Assembly (NCBI RefSeq): GCF_003992725.1
Contig: NZ_RZNF01000003.1
Location: forward strand, 248,001 to 312,000
Reading direction: 5' to 3'
DNA length: 64,000 nt
Source: Rhodomicrobium lacus
Lineage (GTDB): Bacteria > Pseudomonadota > Alphaproteobacteria > Rhizobiales > Rhodomicrobiaceae
Shown here: positions 17,071 to 25,411 of the stretch, one piece after another
How positions within the stretch are numbered: the stretch's first letter is position 1
Layout: the number at the start of each line of letters is the position of its first letter
Made by a program: the position numbers and the translations under genes
The notes under the pieces: generated by a model
The model's database searches: none
Seen by the model: only the letters and a program-made list of their open reading frames with translations
What the model was told of the DNA's origin: nothing

Positions 17071-17191
17071 GAACCACTCATCTTATTGGCTTAATGGAAG
17101 AGACAGGGCGCAACTTAAGCCTCTATCGCATCCTTGACAACGGGTGCGAAGAGAGGCAGCCCATAAGGAGAACGACCGACTGGAGGGAGAA

Positions 17192-17332
17192 ATGCCGACA
17201 CTTCTTCGCTTTCTGACAATCGTCGGTTTGATCGCCGGGCTGTTCTACGGGTCGATGTTCGTTCTGGCGAACTTTTTCGAGCCGTCGCCGCATGAGATGA
17301 CGAAATCGATCCGCGACGCGAAGATCAAGTAG
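17192..17332 (+). CDS. Small single-span membrane protein upstream of xerD
   Basis: A 46-residue protein with one transmembrane helix (LRFLTIVGLIAGLFYGSMFV) and a short charged cytoplasmic or periplasmic tail ending RDAKIK. A similar tiny gene precedes xerD in many rhizobia, which supports its reality; the function is unknown. Its ATG at 17192 has an excellent ggaggga eight bases upstream. The stop codon is one base before the xerD start, so the two are translationally close. Confidence 0.7.
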   Translation: MPTLLRFLTIVGLIAGLFYGSMFVLANFFEPSPHEMTKSIRDAKIK

Positions 17333-17333
17333 C

Positions 17334-18344
17334 ATGGGGCGGCCATCGAGCGCGCCCGCGTCCCCGGTAGACGGGCCGCTGATCGAGGCGTTTCTCAGTA
17401 TGATGCGTGCCGAACGCGGCGCGTCAGTCAACACGGTCGCGGCCTATGCCGCGGACCTGCGCGAGATGTCGCGATTCCTTGATGAGCGCGACTCGACATT
17501 TGCCGATTGCGCGCGCGACGAACTGGAAGCGTTTTTCTCGGATCGCGCCGCCGCCGGCCTCGCGGCCAATTCAGCGGCGCGCAAGCTCTCTTGTCTGAAG
17601 CGATTCATGCTGTTTCTTGTCGCCGAGAAGGTACGCGAGGATGACCCCGCGCGGCTCATCGACGGCGCGAAGGCGCGGCGCGTGCTGCCGATGACGCTTA
17701 CCGTCGCCGAAGTGGACCTTCTGCTCGACGCGGCGCATCAGGCTGCGGCCGTTGCCGATCCGCAAACGCCGGGCGGCCGCCGTGCGCTGCGCCTCGCCTG
17801 CCTGCTCGAACTGCTCTACGCCACCGGCCTGCGCGTCTCCGAACTCGTCGGGCTGCCGCGCGCCGCCTTCCTCGGCGACCGCAAGATGCTGACCGTAAAG
17901 GGAAAGGGTGGGCGCGAGCGCATCATCCCGCTCAATGCCAAGGCGCGCGCGGTGCTCGATTGCTGGTTGGATGCGCTCGATACGGCCGCGCGGTCAGCCG
18001 ACGGGAAGGCAGGCGCCGCCGGGAATTCTGCATCGAAATGGCTTTTTCCGTCCTGGGGTGAAGACGGCCACCTGACACGGCAGAAATTCGCGCAGGATCT
18101 GAAGGCTCTCGGCGCAAGCATCGGTATCGACGCGGAGCGGCTTTCTCCGCACGTCCTGCGCCACGCATTCGCGACGCATTTGCTCGACAGGGGCGTTGAC
18201 CTGCGCGTGCTGCAAACCCTGCTCGGCCATTCCGACATTTCGACGACGCAGATTTATACGCACGTCATGGAAGACCGCCTGCGGCAGACCGTGTTCGATT
18301 TTCACCCGCTCAGCAAGGACGCCGTGGAGAAGGGCGAAAGGTAG
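17334..18344 (+). CDS. xerD: Tyrosine site-specific recombinase XerD
   Basis: A 336-residue recombinase with an N-terminal SAM-like core-binding domain (about 14-105) and a C-terminal catalytic domain. The active-site residues are visible: Arg in YATGLRVSEL, Lys in TVKGKGGRER, His and Arg in SPHVLRHAFATHLLDRG, the second His in LLGHSDISTTQIYTHV and the nucleophile Tyr in that same block. XerD with XerC resolves chromosome dimers at dif. It is slightly long because of an Ala/Gly-rich insert (DTAARSADGKAGAAGNSAS) near 220. The gene position divergent from aroK identifies it as the housekeeping Xer rather than a phage integrase. Confidence 0.92.
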   Translation: MGRPSSAPASPVDGPLIEAFLSMMRAERGASVNTVAAYAADLREMSRFLDERDSTFADCARDELEAFFSDRAAAGLAANSAARKLSCLKRFMLFLVAEKVREDDPARLIDGAKARRVLPMTLTVAEVDLLLDAAHQAAAVADPQTPGGRRALRLACLLELLYATGLRVSELVGLPRAAFLGDRKMLTVKGKGGRERIIPLNAKARAVLDCWLDALDTAARSADGKAGAAGNSASKWLFPSWGEDGHLTRQKFAQDLKALGASIGIDAERLSPHVLRHAFATHLLDRGVDLRVLQTLLGHSDISTTQIYTHVMEDRLRQTVFDFHPLSKDAVEKGER

Positions 18345-18366
18345 CCGCGAAGTTTCGAAGCGGATT

Positions 18367-18924
18367 CTAGCTCGGCTCGAAGCGATGCACGAGAAGCCCG
18401 AGATCCGGGCTCACTTCCCTTAACGGGAAAAACCGGCGGAAGCCGCAGTTTTCGTAGAATTGAACCGCACGGGAGTTGGCTCCCGTCACGACGTGCACGC
18501 CGGGCGAACGGGCCTCGATGCACTGCTCGAAGAACCGCGCGACCAGCAGCGAACCGATGCCCCTGCCCTGCTGCCCCGGTTTCACGTTGATGTGGAGATG
18601 CGACGGAAAATCCTGAAGCGCGGCGCGAAAGTTCTTCGTGTAGAATGCCATGCCGTCGAGGATCGGGCGGGATTCATCGGAAAAACTGTCGAGGCACCCG
18701 GCGAGATAGCCGACCGCATGCCGCTCATTGTCGAGCGCGAGGAAAAAGGAAAGCGGCTGCAAATCCAGATAATTGCCGAACCAGCGCTGATAAAACGCCT
18801 TTTTCACGATCGGCGAGTTGAATGCGGATGTGTTCGCCGTCGCGAAGAAGATCTCGGTAGCCTCGGCCAGAAGACGGTCACGGTCCGACGGATCGATGGC
18901 GGTCAACGGATATGTGATGGCCAC
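18367..18924 (-). CDS. GNAT-family N-acetyltransferase
   Basis: A 185-residue acetyltransferase. The acetyl-CoA pyrophosphate loop is NVKPGQQGRGIGSLLV (motif A, Q/RxxGxG/A), followed by GANSRAVQFYENCGFRRFF, the usual motif B with the NxxAxxFYExxGF pattern. The N-terminal part is longer than minimal GNATs. The substrate is unknown. It lies 27 bases downstream of fabI on the same strand and could be the last gene of the fabA-fabB-fabI transcript, although nothing links it functionally to lipid synthesis. Confidence 0.8.
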   Translation of the reverse strand: MAITYPLTAIDPSDRDRLLAEATEIFFATANTSAFNSPIVKKAFYQRWFGNYLDLQPLSFFLALDNERHAVGYLAGCLDSFSDESRPILDGMAFYTKNFRAALQDFPSHLHINVKPGQQGRGIGSLLVARFFEQCIEARSPGVHVVTGANSRAVQFYENCGFRRFFPLREVSPDLGLLVHRFEPS

Positions 18925-18951
18925 GGCATGCCTTTCCCGAAACGCGAAGCC

Positions 18952-19824
18952 TCATTCGGCTGCGCGTGGCTCCTGCTGCGGCGCCTCTGAGGCGAGCCCT
19001 TCGCCCTTCTCGTTGATCATTTCGGGGCGAGGCATGGCCACGATATTGTAACCCGAATCGACGTAATGGGTTTCGCCCGTGACCGCAGTGGACAGGCCGG
19101 AGAGCAGATAGAGAGCGGCGCCGCCGACTTCGTCGAGCGTCGGCGTGCGGCGCAGAGGCGAATGCAGCTTCTGGTAATTGAAGATGACGCGCGCGTCGGA
19201 CACGCCGGAGCCCGCGAGCGTGCGCATCGGACCGGCCGACAGGCCATTCACGCGGATGCCCTGCGGACCGAAATCCACGGCGAGGTAACGCACGGACGCT
19301 TCGAGTGCCGCCTTCGCCACGCCCATGACGTTATAGCGCGGGACGACGCGCGTCGACCCGCCGTAGGTCAGCGTGATCATCGAACCGCCGTCCGTCATCA
19401 GCGCGGCGGCGCGCTTGGCAATCTCCGTGAACGAGAAGCACGAAATCACCATGCTGTTGATGAAGTTCTCGCGGGTGGTATCCGCGTAGCGGCCCTTGAG
19501 TTCGTTGCGGTCGGAGAAGGCCAGCGCATGGACCAGAAAGTCGATCTTGCCCCACTTCTCCTTGAGCGTGTCGAACACGGCATCAACCGACGCGAGATCG
19601 ACCACGTCACACGGCAGGATGATCTTGCCCCCGAGGCTTTCGGCCAGCGGAATGACGCGGCGGCCGAAGGCGTCGCCCTGATAGGTGTAGGCGATTTCGG
19701 CGCCTTGTCCCGCGAGCACGCGGGCAATTCCGTAAGCGATCGACCGTTCGTTGGCCACGCCCATGACGAGCCCGCGTTTGCCTGCCATCAACGGCTGCGG
19801 CTTTGCTACATCAAACCCAGTCAT
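18952..19824 (-). CDS. fabI: Enoyl-[acyl-carrier-protein] reductase (NADH)
   Basis: FabI performs the last reduction of each fatty-acid elongation cycle. The 290-residue product shows the atypical SDR N-terminus GLVMGVANERSIAYGIA and the catalytic pair in YNVMGVAKAALEASVRYLA (Tyr-x6-Lys spacing, with the second Tyr upstream replaced by the GGSTRVVP context common in alphaproteobacteria). SAGPMRTLAGSGV is the substrate-loop region that also contacts FabI inhibitors. ATG 19824 is chosen; the open frame continues to 19938 but the extra residues are shadow-like. It is third in the fabA-fabB-fabI operon. Confidence 0.93.
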   Translation of the reverse strand: MTGFDVAKPQPLMAGKRGLVMGVANERSIAYGIARVLAGQGAEIAYTYQGDAFGRRVIPLAESLGGKIILPCDVVDLASVDAVFDTLKEKWGKIDFLVHALAFSDRNELKGRYADTTRENFINSMVISCFSFTEIAKRAAALMTDGGSMITLTYGGSTRVVPRYNVMGVAKAALEASVRYLAVDFGPQGIRVNGLSAGPMRTLAGSGVSDARVIFNYQKLHSPLRRTPTLDEVGGAALYLLSGLSTAVTGETHYVDSGYNIVAMPRPEMINEKGEGLASEAPQQEPRAAE

Positions 19825-19865
19825 GAGATCGTGGCCTTTCCTGATCCGGCTTATTGCCGACGCCT

Positions 19866-21083
19866 CTAGGCGACGTACCGGTTGAATATCAACGTCGCGT
19901 TGGTGCCGCCGAAACCGAAGCTGTTCGACATCACGCAATTCAGCTCGACGTTATCGAGTCTTTCGCGAACAATTGGCATATCCGAGAACGCGGGATCAAG
20001 CTCCACGATATTTGCGGATTCACACACAAATCCGTTGTTCATCATCAGAAGTGAATAGATTGCCTCCTGAACGCCAGCGGCGCCGAGCGAGTGCCCGGTG
20101 AGCGACTTGGTGGCGGACAGCAGCGGCGCTTTCGAGCCGAACACTTCGCGGACAGCCTCGATTTCCTTCAGGTCGCCTATCGGAGTCGAGGTTGCGTGAG
20201 GGTTGATGTAGTCGACCTTGCGGTCGAGGCCCTTCATCGCCACGCGCATGCAGCGCGCCGCGCCTTCGCCCGACGGCGCAACCATGTCGTAGCCGTCCGA
20301 GTTCGCGCAGAACCCGACGAGTTCGCCGTAAATCTTCGCGCCGCGAGCCTTGGCCCGCTCCAGTTCCTCAAGCACGAGCACGCCCGCACCGCCCGCGATC
20401 ACAAAGCCGTCGCGATTCGCGTCATAGGCGCGGCTCGCCTTCGTGGGCGTGTCGTTGTAGTTGGACGACATCGCGCCCATCGCGTCGAACAGCACCGACA
20501 GCGTCCAGTCGAGTTCCTCGCCGCCGCCCGCGAACATCACATCCTGCTTGCCCCAGGCGATCATCTCGGCGGCATTGCCGATGCAATGCGCGGAGGTCGA
20601 ACAGGCCGACGAGATCGAATAATTGATGCCCTTGATGCGGAACGGGGTCGCGAGCGTGGCCGAGTTGGTGCTCGACATCGCCTTCGGCACCTCGAACGGG
20701 CCAACCTTGCGGGGGCCCTTCTCGCGAGTCGTGTCGGCGGCGGCAACGATGGCGCGCGTGGACGGACCGCCGGACCCCATGATGAGGCCCGTGCGCTCGT
20801 TCGAGATGTCTTTTTCCTCAAGACCGGCGTCCGCGATGGCCTGCTGCATCGCGATATAGTTCCACCCGGCGCCCGCGCCCATGAAGCGGCGAACTTTCCG
20901 GTCGATCGCGGCTTCCCAGTCGATTGTCGGCTCACCGTGCACCTGACACCTGAAGCCGCGCTCGGCGTAATCCTTCGCCTTGACGATGCCGGACCGTCCC
21001 TCGCGCAGGGAGGCGAGCACCTCCTGGGTGTTGTTACCGATGGACGAGATGATGCCCATTCCCGTGACAGCAACACGTCTCAT
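19866..21083 (-). CDS. fabB: 3-oxoacyl-[acyl-carrier-protein] synthase I
   Basis: FabB condenses malonyl-ACP with acyl-ACP and is needed to elongate cis-unsaturated intermediates produced by FabA. The 405-residue product has the KAS catalytic triad: Cys in [15 protein letters not shown], His in [13 protein letters not shown] and His in [19 protein letters not shown], plus GFGGTNATL at the C-terminus. The close match to the FabB branch and adjacency to fabA distinguish it from FabF. It starts 55 bases after the fabA stop on the same strand. Confidence 0.95.
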   Translation of the reverse strand: MRRVAVTGMGIISSIGNNTQEVLASLREGRSGIVKAKDYAERGFRCQVHGEPTIDWEAAIDRKVRRFMGAGAGWNYIAMQQAIADAGLEEKDISNERTGLIMGSGGPSTRAIVAAADTTREKGPRKVGPFEVPKAMSSTNSATLATPFRIKGINYSISSACSTSAHCIGNAAEMIAWGKQDVMFAGGGEELDWTLSVLFDAMGAMSSNYNDTPTKASRAYDANRDGFVIAGGAGVLVLEELERAKARGAKIYGELVGFCANSDGYDMVAPSGEGAARCMRVAMKGLDRKVDYINPHATSTPIGDLKEIEAVREVFGSKAPLLSATKSLTGHSLGAAGVQEAIYSLLMMNNGFVCESANIVELDPAFSDMPIVRERLDNVELNCVMSNSFGFGGTNATLIFNRYVA

Positions 21084-21137
21084 GTCTTGACCCCACGTTG
21101 TCGCAATTTGTTCAAAAGGCTTCGGCGCGGACAGGCT

Positions 21138-21674
21138 TTAGCCAGCCGCCGCTTCAATGCCCACGTTCGCGTCGGTAAACAAGCCCACGCGGAGGTCCTT
21201 GGCGGAATAGATGACGGTACCGTCGGCCTTCAGAATGCCGTCGCCAACCCCCAGCGTCAGCTTGCGGCGGATGACGCGCTTCAGATCGACGATATATTCG
21301 AGCTTCTTCACCGTCGGCACGACCATGCCGGTGAACTTGACCTCGCCGCAGCCAAACGCGCGGCCGCGGCCCGGCGATCCGCCCCAGCCGAGGAAGAAGC
21401 CCAGCAACTGCCAGAGACCGTCGAGCCCGAGACAGCCGGGCATCACCGGATCGCCCTTGAAGTGGCAGTCGAAGAACCAGAGATCCGGGCGGACATCAAG
21501 TTCGGCAACAACCTGCCCCTTGCCGTGCTCTCCAGCCGTTTCGGAGATGCTCGTAATGCGGTCGAACATCAGCATGGGGGGAAGCGGCAATTGCGCGTTT
21601 CCGGGCCCGAATAGTTCGCCGCGACCGCAGGCGAGCAAGTCTTCATAGTCGTAGCTGTGGCGCCGCTCGGACAT
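21138..21674 (-). CDS. fabA: 3-hydroxydecanoyl-ACP dehydratase/isomerase
   Basis: FabA dehydrates 3-hydroxydecanoyl-ACP and isomerises the trans-2 product to cis-3, the branch point to unsaturated fatty acids. The 178-residue hot-dog fold enzyme has the catalytic His in [20 protein letters not shown], with the Asp in [17 protein letters not shown]. The length is typical. It is the first gene of a leftward fabA-fabB-fabI cluster and is divergent from irr, separated by about 200 bases, an arrangement known from Bradyrhizobium and relatives. Confidence 0.95.
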   Translation of the reverse strand: MSERRHSYDYEDLLACGRGELFGPGNAQLPLPPMLMFDRITSISETAGEHGKGQVVAELDVRPDLWFFDCHFKGDPVMPGCLGLDGLWQLLGFFLGWGGSPGRGRAFGCGEVKFTGMVVPTVKKLEYIVDLKRVIRRKLTLGVGDGILKADGTVIYSAKDLRVGLFTDANVGIEAAAG

Positions 21675-21812
21675 ATTTCCTCTTTAGATAGTCATCATGC
21701 CTGCTCGTTGGCAGGCCGTCGCTAAACTGTCATATACCGTAACTATCACACCTTTCGGTGCTCGCAACCCATGCCAATCGTTGCGTTCGGAATTCCGGGC
21801 CTTGGGCGGCGC

Positions 21813-21841
21813 TTGCGAGTTAAGGCGTCGCTACCTATACT
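21813..21841 (+). promoter_or_regulatory. Candidate promoter of irr
   Basis: TTGCGA at 21813-21818 and TATACT at 21836-21841 are separated by exactly 17 bases, and the irr start codon lies about 30 bases further on. This is the best sigma-70-like match in the divergent fabA-irr region. No clear iron-control-element palindrome was found by eye. Confidence 0.45.
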
Positions 21842-21871
21842 ACAAGGTGGATCGCGACGGAATGCCAAGTG

Positions 21872-22300
21872 ATGTCTGACAATATCCCGGAACTGCCGAT
21901 AGAAAGACTGCGCCTCACGGGCTTGCGCCCCACGCGTCAACGCGTCGCGCTCGCGGAGCTGCTATTCGGGCATGGAGACTGGCATTTCACCGCCGAGGAG
22001 ATCCATGCCGAGGCGGTGAAAAGGGGGGTGCCCGTCTCTCTTGCAACCGTCTACAACACGCTCCACCAGTTCGTAGAGGCGGGCATTCTGCGCGAAGTCG
22101 CCATCGAAAGCTCGAAGACGTATTTCGACACGAAGATTAACGATCACTTTCATTTCTTCTTCGAAAAGAACGGCTCGCTTGTCGATATCGACACAGCCGA
22201 CATCAAGGTCGAGAATTTGCCGAAGCCCCCTGCGGGCACAGAGATTGCCCGTATCGATGTCCTCGTCAGGCTGGAGCCGACCAGGAAGAAGGGCGGCTAA
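21872..22300 (+). CDS. irr: Iron response regulator Irr (Fur family)
   Basis: A 142-residue Fur-superfamily transcription factor. The winged-helix part includes LRPTRQRVALAELLFGHGDW and the recognition segment SLATVYNTLHQFVEAGILRE; the dimerisation part has the HFHFFFEKNG block, where the His cluster replaces the canonical Fur HxHxHH and binds haem or metal in Irr. Irr represses haem biosynthesis and activates iron uptake genes under iron limitation in alphaproteobacteria. It lacks the extreme N-terminal heme regulatory motif of the Bradyrhizobium protein. ATG 21872 is preferred to the adjacent GTG 21869. It sits divergent from fabA, as in other members of the order. Confidence 0.9.
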   Translation: MSDNIPELPIERLRLTGLRPTRQRVALAELLFGHGDWHFTAEEIHAEAVKRGVPVSLATVYNTLHQFVEAGILREVAIESSKTYFDTKINDHFHFFFEKNGSLVDIDTADIKVENLPKPPAGTEIARIDVLVRLEPTRKKGG

Positions 22301-22452
22301 AGCAGCCTGCGTCCGATTTGCGGCGCGCTTCGGCGTTTCGCGCTTCGGCGATTCTCGTGGCTCGATCGCTGCGCTGCTCCTTCATGGCGTCGCGCGACAT
22401 TCCAATCGCCACCGGGCTACCGCGGACGGTTTCTCGCGCGCGGGCTTCCGAT

Positions 22453-22478
22453 AAAAAAAGCCCCGACAGAGCGGGGCT
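22453..22478 (-). terminator. Intrinsic terminator downstream of the IalB-family gene
   Basis: On the minus strand agccccg (22478-22472) pairs with cggggct (22465-22459) and a run of seven T follows (22459-22453). A second perfect hairpin, catgcgccgc/gcggcgcatg at 22485-22508, lies between it and the gene end. Confidence 0.85.
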
Positions 22479-22521
22479 CGCCGTCATGCGCCGCAGAAGC
22501 GGCGCATGTCTCGATGCCGTA

Positions 22522-23280
22522 TTACTTCTTCGGAGCGGGAGCCGCCGGAGCAGCCGCGCCCTGCGGGTTCTTCGCCGCGGCTTCCTGCTGCGCGCGAAGC
22601 GCGGCGAGACGCTGCTTGATCACTTCCGCGATCTTCTGCTGATCGGCGTTGTACTTGTCGACCGGAACCGGCTGGCCTTCGATAGCCTTGGCGAAGCCTT
22701 CGAGCGGCAGCGGTATGCTGAGAGCGCGGCCCGTCACGTCGATGCCGAGATAGGCGATCTGCTTGCCCTTCTTCAGGTCGTCGATCAGCGCGGGCTCGAT
22801 GTTGGCTTCAGCGTAGCAGCCGGCCTGATCGCAAGTCGTGTAGGCGAGCTTGACGGGCTCCTTGTCGTCGACCTTGACCAGCGCTCCGGGCGGCAGAGCG
22901 GAACCGAGCGGCAGCATGGCGAGAAGCTGCGGCTTGTCCTGGCCGGCGACCTGACGGACGGCAATCTTGCCGATGAGGATGGCGGTCGCGTTGTCGCGCA
23001 CGTCGACCTGCGTGAGGCAGACGTTGACCTTTTTCAGATCTTCCGGCTTCTGCTGCTTCGGCTGTTCGCCGGGCTTCGTGGCCTCAGCCACCGGCACGTC
23101 GATGCAGAGCTTGTACCAGATATCCGCGGGCTTCTGGTCGCCGGCGGCCTGCTTCTGTTCCGTGGCGGCAGGCTTGGCCTTGCCTTTGTCCTGCGCCATC
23201 GCGCCGGTCACGCCCAGCGTGAGCGCCGACGCTGCGACGGCCCCGATCACCGCCGCTTTCGCGAGCTTTGTGAAAACCAT
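22522..23280 (-). CDS. Invasion associated locus B (IalB) family periplasmic protein
   Basis: A 252-residue secreted protein with a signal peptide (VIGAVAASALTLGVTGAMAQ) and an IalB domain: KLCIDVP, NVCLTQVDV, then the conserved TTCDQAGCYAEANI block, with paired Cys that probably form disulfides. The C-terminus is a Gln/Ala/Lys-rich and Pro-rich tail (AAPAAPAPKK), longer than usual. IalB proteins are required for host-cell entry in Bartonella, but the family is widespread in free-living rhizobia where its role is unknown. ATG 23280 gives the signal peptide; an upstream extension to 23661 is shadow. A terminator follows. Confidence 0.85.
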   Translation of the reverse strand: MVFTKLAKAAVIGAVAASALTLGVTGAMAQDKGKAKPAATEQKQAAGDQKPADIWYKLCIDVPVAEATKPGEQPKQQKPEDLKKVNVCLTQVDVRDNATAILIGKIAVRQVAGQDKPQLLAMLPLGSALPPGALVKVDDKEPVKLAYTTCDQAGCYAEANIEPALIDDLKKGKQIAYLGIDVTGRALSIPLPLEGFAKAIEGQPVPVDKYNADQQKIAEVIKQRLAALRAQQEAAAKNPQGAAAPAAPAPKK

Positions 23281-23521
23281 TAACCCGAACCTTTCACTCA
23301 ATCGTGTTGGCTGTTCCGAATTCCGCTGGCCCCTCTCCCGGACCGACTGTTGCTTGCATACTCGGAATTGAGGCATCTCCGTGACAGGTTCCGCGATGGA
23401 ATGGGGAGGGCCGCCGTGAGTCGCTCTTTTCGCGGAAAGGGTTGCCCAAACGCTTTCTTTCTGGGAGTTTCGGCGCCTGAAGGGGGTGGGCGAGCAGACG
23501 TAACCGAAGGAACCGAACGCC

Positions 23522-25411
23522 TTGCAATGTGGAAAACCCGATTGTTTCGCTCGCGCACCGCGACCGAAAAGACACAGCGGCCAAGCACTGGTCGCGGCGC
23601 TTTTCGCGGCTGTTCTGGCGAGCGCTTCTGCCGCCGCCGAACCGCGCGGCGGCATCGCCATGCACGACCAGCCGAAATATGCGGATGGCTTCGCAAACCT
23701 CGGCTATGTGAACCCCGCCGCTCCGAAAGGCGGAACGCTCCGGCTCGCGGTGCTCGGCTCCTTCGACAGCGTGAACCCGTTCATCATCAAGGGGGCGCCG
23801 GTCGCGGGCGCGCGCGAATACGTCTATGAGACGCTGCTCGCGCGAACCTATGACGAGCCGTTCTCGCTCTATGGTCTGATCGCTGAAAGCGTGGACACGC
23901 CCGAAGACCGCAGTTCCGTTACGTTCCAGTTGCGCCCGGAGGCGCGTTTCGCCGATGGCAAGCCAATTACGCCCGACGACGTGCTGTTCTCATGGAAGCT
24001 GCTGAAGGAAAAGGGGCGTCCCAATCATCGCGGCTACTATTCGAAGGTGGTCAAAGCCGAGAAAGTCGGCGAACGCGGCGTGAAGTTCACCTTTGACGGC
24101 GCGGACCGCGAGATGCCGCTCATCATGGGCCTGATGCCTGTGCTTCCGAGCCATGCGCTGACGCCCGAAAGCTTCGAGAAGACCAGCTTCGACAAGCCGG
24201 TTGCGAGCGGACCTTATGTCGTCGAAGACATCGAGCCGGGCGCGAGCATCACCTACCGCAAAAACCCCGGCTGGTGGGGCCGCGACCTTCCAGTCAATCG
24301 CGGGCAGTATAATTTCGAGCGCATCCGCATCGACTATTACCGGGACCGCACCACCATGATGGAGGCGTTCCGCAAGGGGCTGTTCGACGTGCTGGGCGAC
24401 AGCGATCCAATCGACGCGGTGCGCTGGGCGGATTCGTTCGACTTCCCCGCCGTGGAGAACGGGCTTGTGAAGAAACTCGCCTTCGATCTCGGCGTGCCCG
24501 CGCCGATGTCGGCGCTCGCGTTCAACACGCGCCGCGAGGTGTTCGCGGATCGCCGCGTCCGCGAGGCGCTGACCGAAGTGTTCGACTTCGAATGGCTGAA
24601 CAAGATGCTGTATCGCGGCCTGTACGCGCGCACCGAAAGCTTCTTCGACCGCTCGGAGCTTTCCTCGCACGGCCGCGCCGCGACGGAGGCGGAGAGCGCG
24701 CTGCTCGCGCCTTACGCAGCCGAACTCGCACCGGGAATACTCGACGGCACGTTCAGCCAGCCCCAGACCGACGCCTCCGGCACGAATCGCGAGGGCCGCA
24801 AGCGCGCCATCCAGCTTTTGGACGAGGCTGGCTACGAGCTGCGCGACGGACGCATGGTGTCGAAGGCGACGGGTGCGCCGCTTTCCTTCGAGATGATCTG
24901 CGTCAGCCGCGAGCAGGAGCGGCTGCTTCTCGCCTATGCGCACGCGCTCGCGCAGATCGGCGTGGAGGGCCGCGTCCGCATGATCGACTCGGCGCAGTTC
25001 CAGCGGCGCGCCACGTCCTTCGATTTCGACCTGATGCAAACGACGTGGGCCTCGTCACTGTCGCCCGGCAATGAGCAGAGCTTCCGCTGGTCGAGCGCGT
25101 CGGCGAAGCAGGACGGCAGCTTCAACTACGCAGGCGTTGAGAGCAAAGGGGCCGATGCGATGATCGCGGCCATGCTTTCGGCGAAGACCCGCGCTGAGTT
25201 CGTAGCCGCCGTGCGAGCGCTCGACCGCGTGCTGCTTTCGGGACGTTACGCCATCCCGCTTTACTACGCGCCGAAACAGTGGATCGCGGCCTGGGCGCAG
25301 TTGCGTCAGCCGCCGGTTTCTACGCTTTATGGTGCGCGGCTCGAAACGTGGTGGGCCGAGCCGTCGAAAAGCGCGGCAAAGGGCGCGGGGACAGCGGAAG
25401 GTGAACACTAG
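23522..25411 (+). CDS. ABC transporter extracellular solute-binding protein, family 5 (YejA-like)
   Basis: The 629-residue product is a periplasmic peptide-type binding protein. The N-terminus contains a hydrophobic export signal (LVAALFAAVLASASAAAEP), then GGTLRLAVLGSFDSVNPF, YVYETLLARTYDEPF, FADGKPITPDDVLFSWKLLK and GPYVVEDIEPGASITYRKNP, all typical of family 5. The YGLIAES and FRKGLFDV features resemble YejA, the microcin C/oligopeptide-binding protein; no permease or ATPase gene is adjacent. The start is uncertain: the frame opens only at 23504 and the best in-frame codon is TTG 23522 after aagga; an ATG at 23528 lies in another frame. The 3' end overlaps the acyl-CoA ligase gene. Confidence 0.85.
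   Translation: MQCGKPDCFARAPRPKRHSGQALVAALFAAVLASASAAAEPRGGIAMHDQPKYADGFANLGYVNPAAPKGGTLRLAVLGSFDSVNPFIIKGAPVAGAREYVYETLLARTYDEPFSLYGLIAESVDTPEDRSSVTFQLRPEARFADGKPITPDDVLFSWKLLKEKGRPNHRGYYSKVVKAEKVGERGVKFTFDGADREMPLIMGLMPVLPSHALTPESFEKTSFDKPVASGPYVVEDIEPGASITYRKNPGWWGRDLPVNRGQYNFERIRIDYYRDRTTMMEAFRKGLFDVLGDSDPIDAVRWADSFDFPAVENGLVKKLAFDLGVPAPMSALAFNTRREVFADRRVREALTEVFDFEWLNKMLYRGLYARTESFFDRSELSSHGRAATEAESALLAPYAAELAPGILDGTFSQPQTDASGTNREGRKRAIQLLDEAGYELRDGRMVSKATGAPLSFEMICVSREQERLLLAYAHALAQIGVEGRVRMIDSAQFQRRATSFDFDLMQTTWASSLSPGNEQSFRWSSASAKQDGSFNYAGVESKGADAMIAAMLSAKTRAEFVAAVRALDRVLLSGRYAIPLYYAPKQWIAAWAQLRQPPVSTLYGARLETWWAEPSKSAAKGAGTAEGEH

Noticed and set aside
17134-17139. TTGACA upstream of the small gene before xerD
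   Set aside because: A consensus -35 box but no acceptable -10 at 16-18 bases; not called as a promoter.
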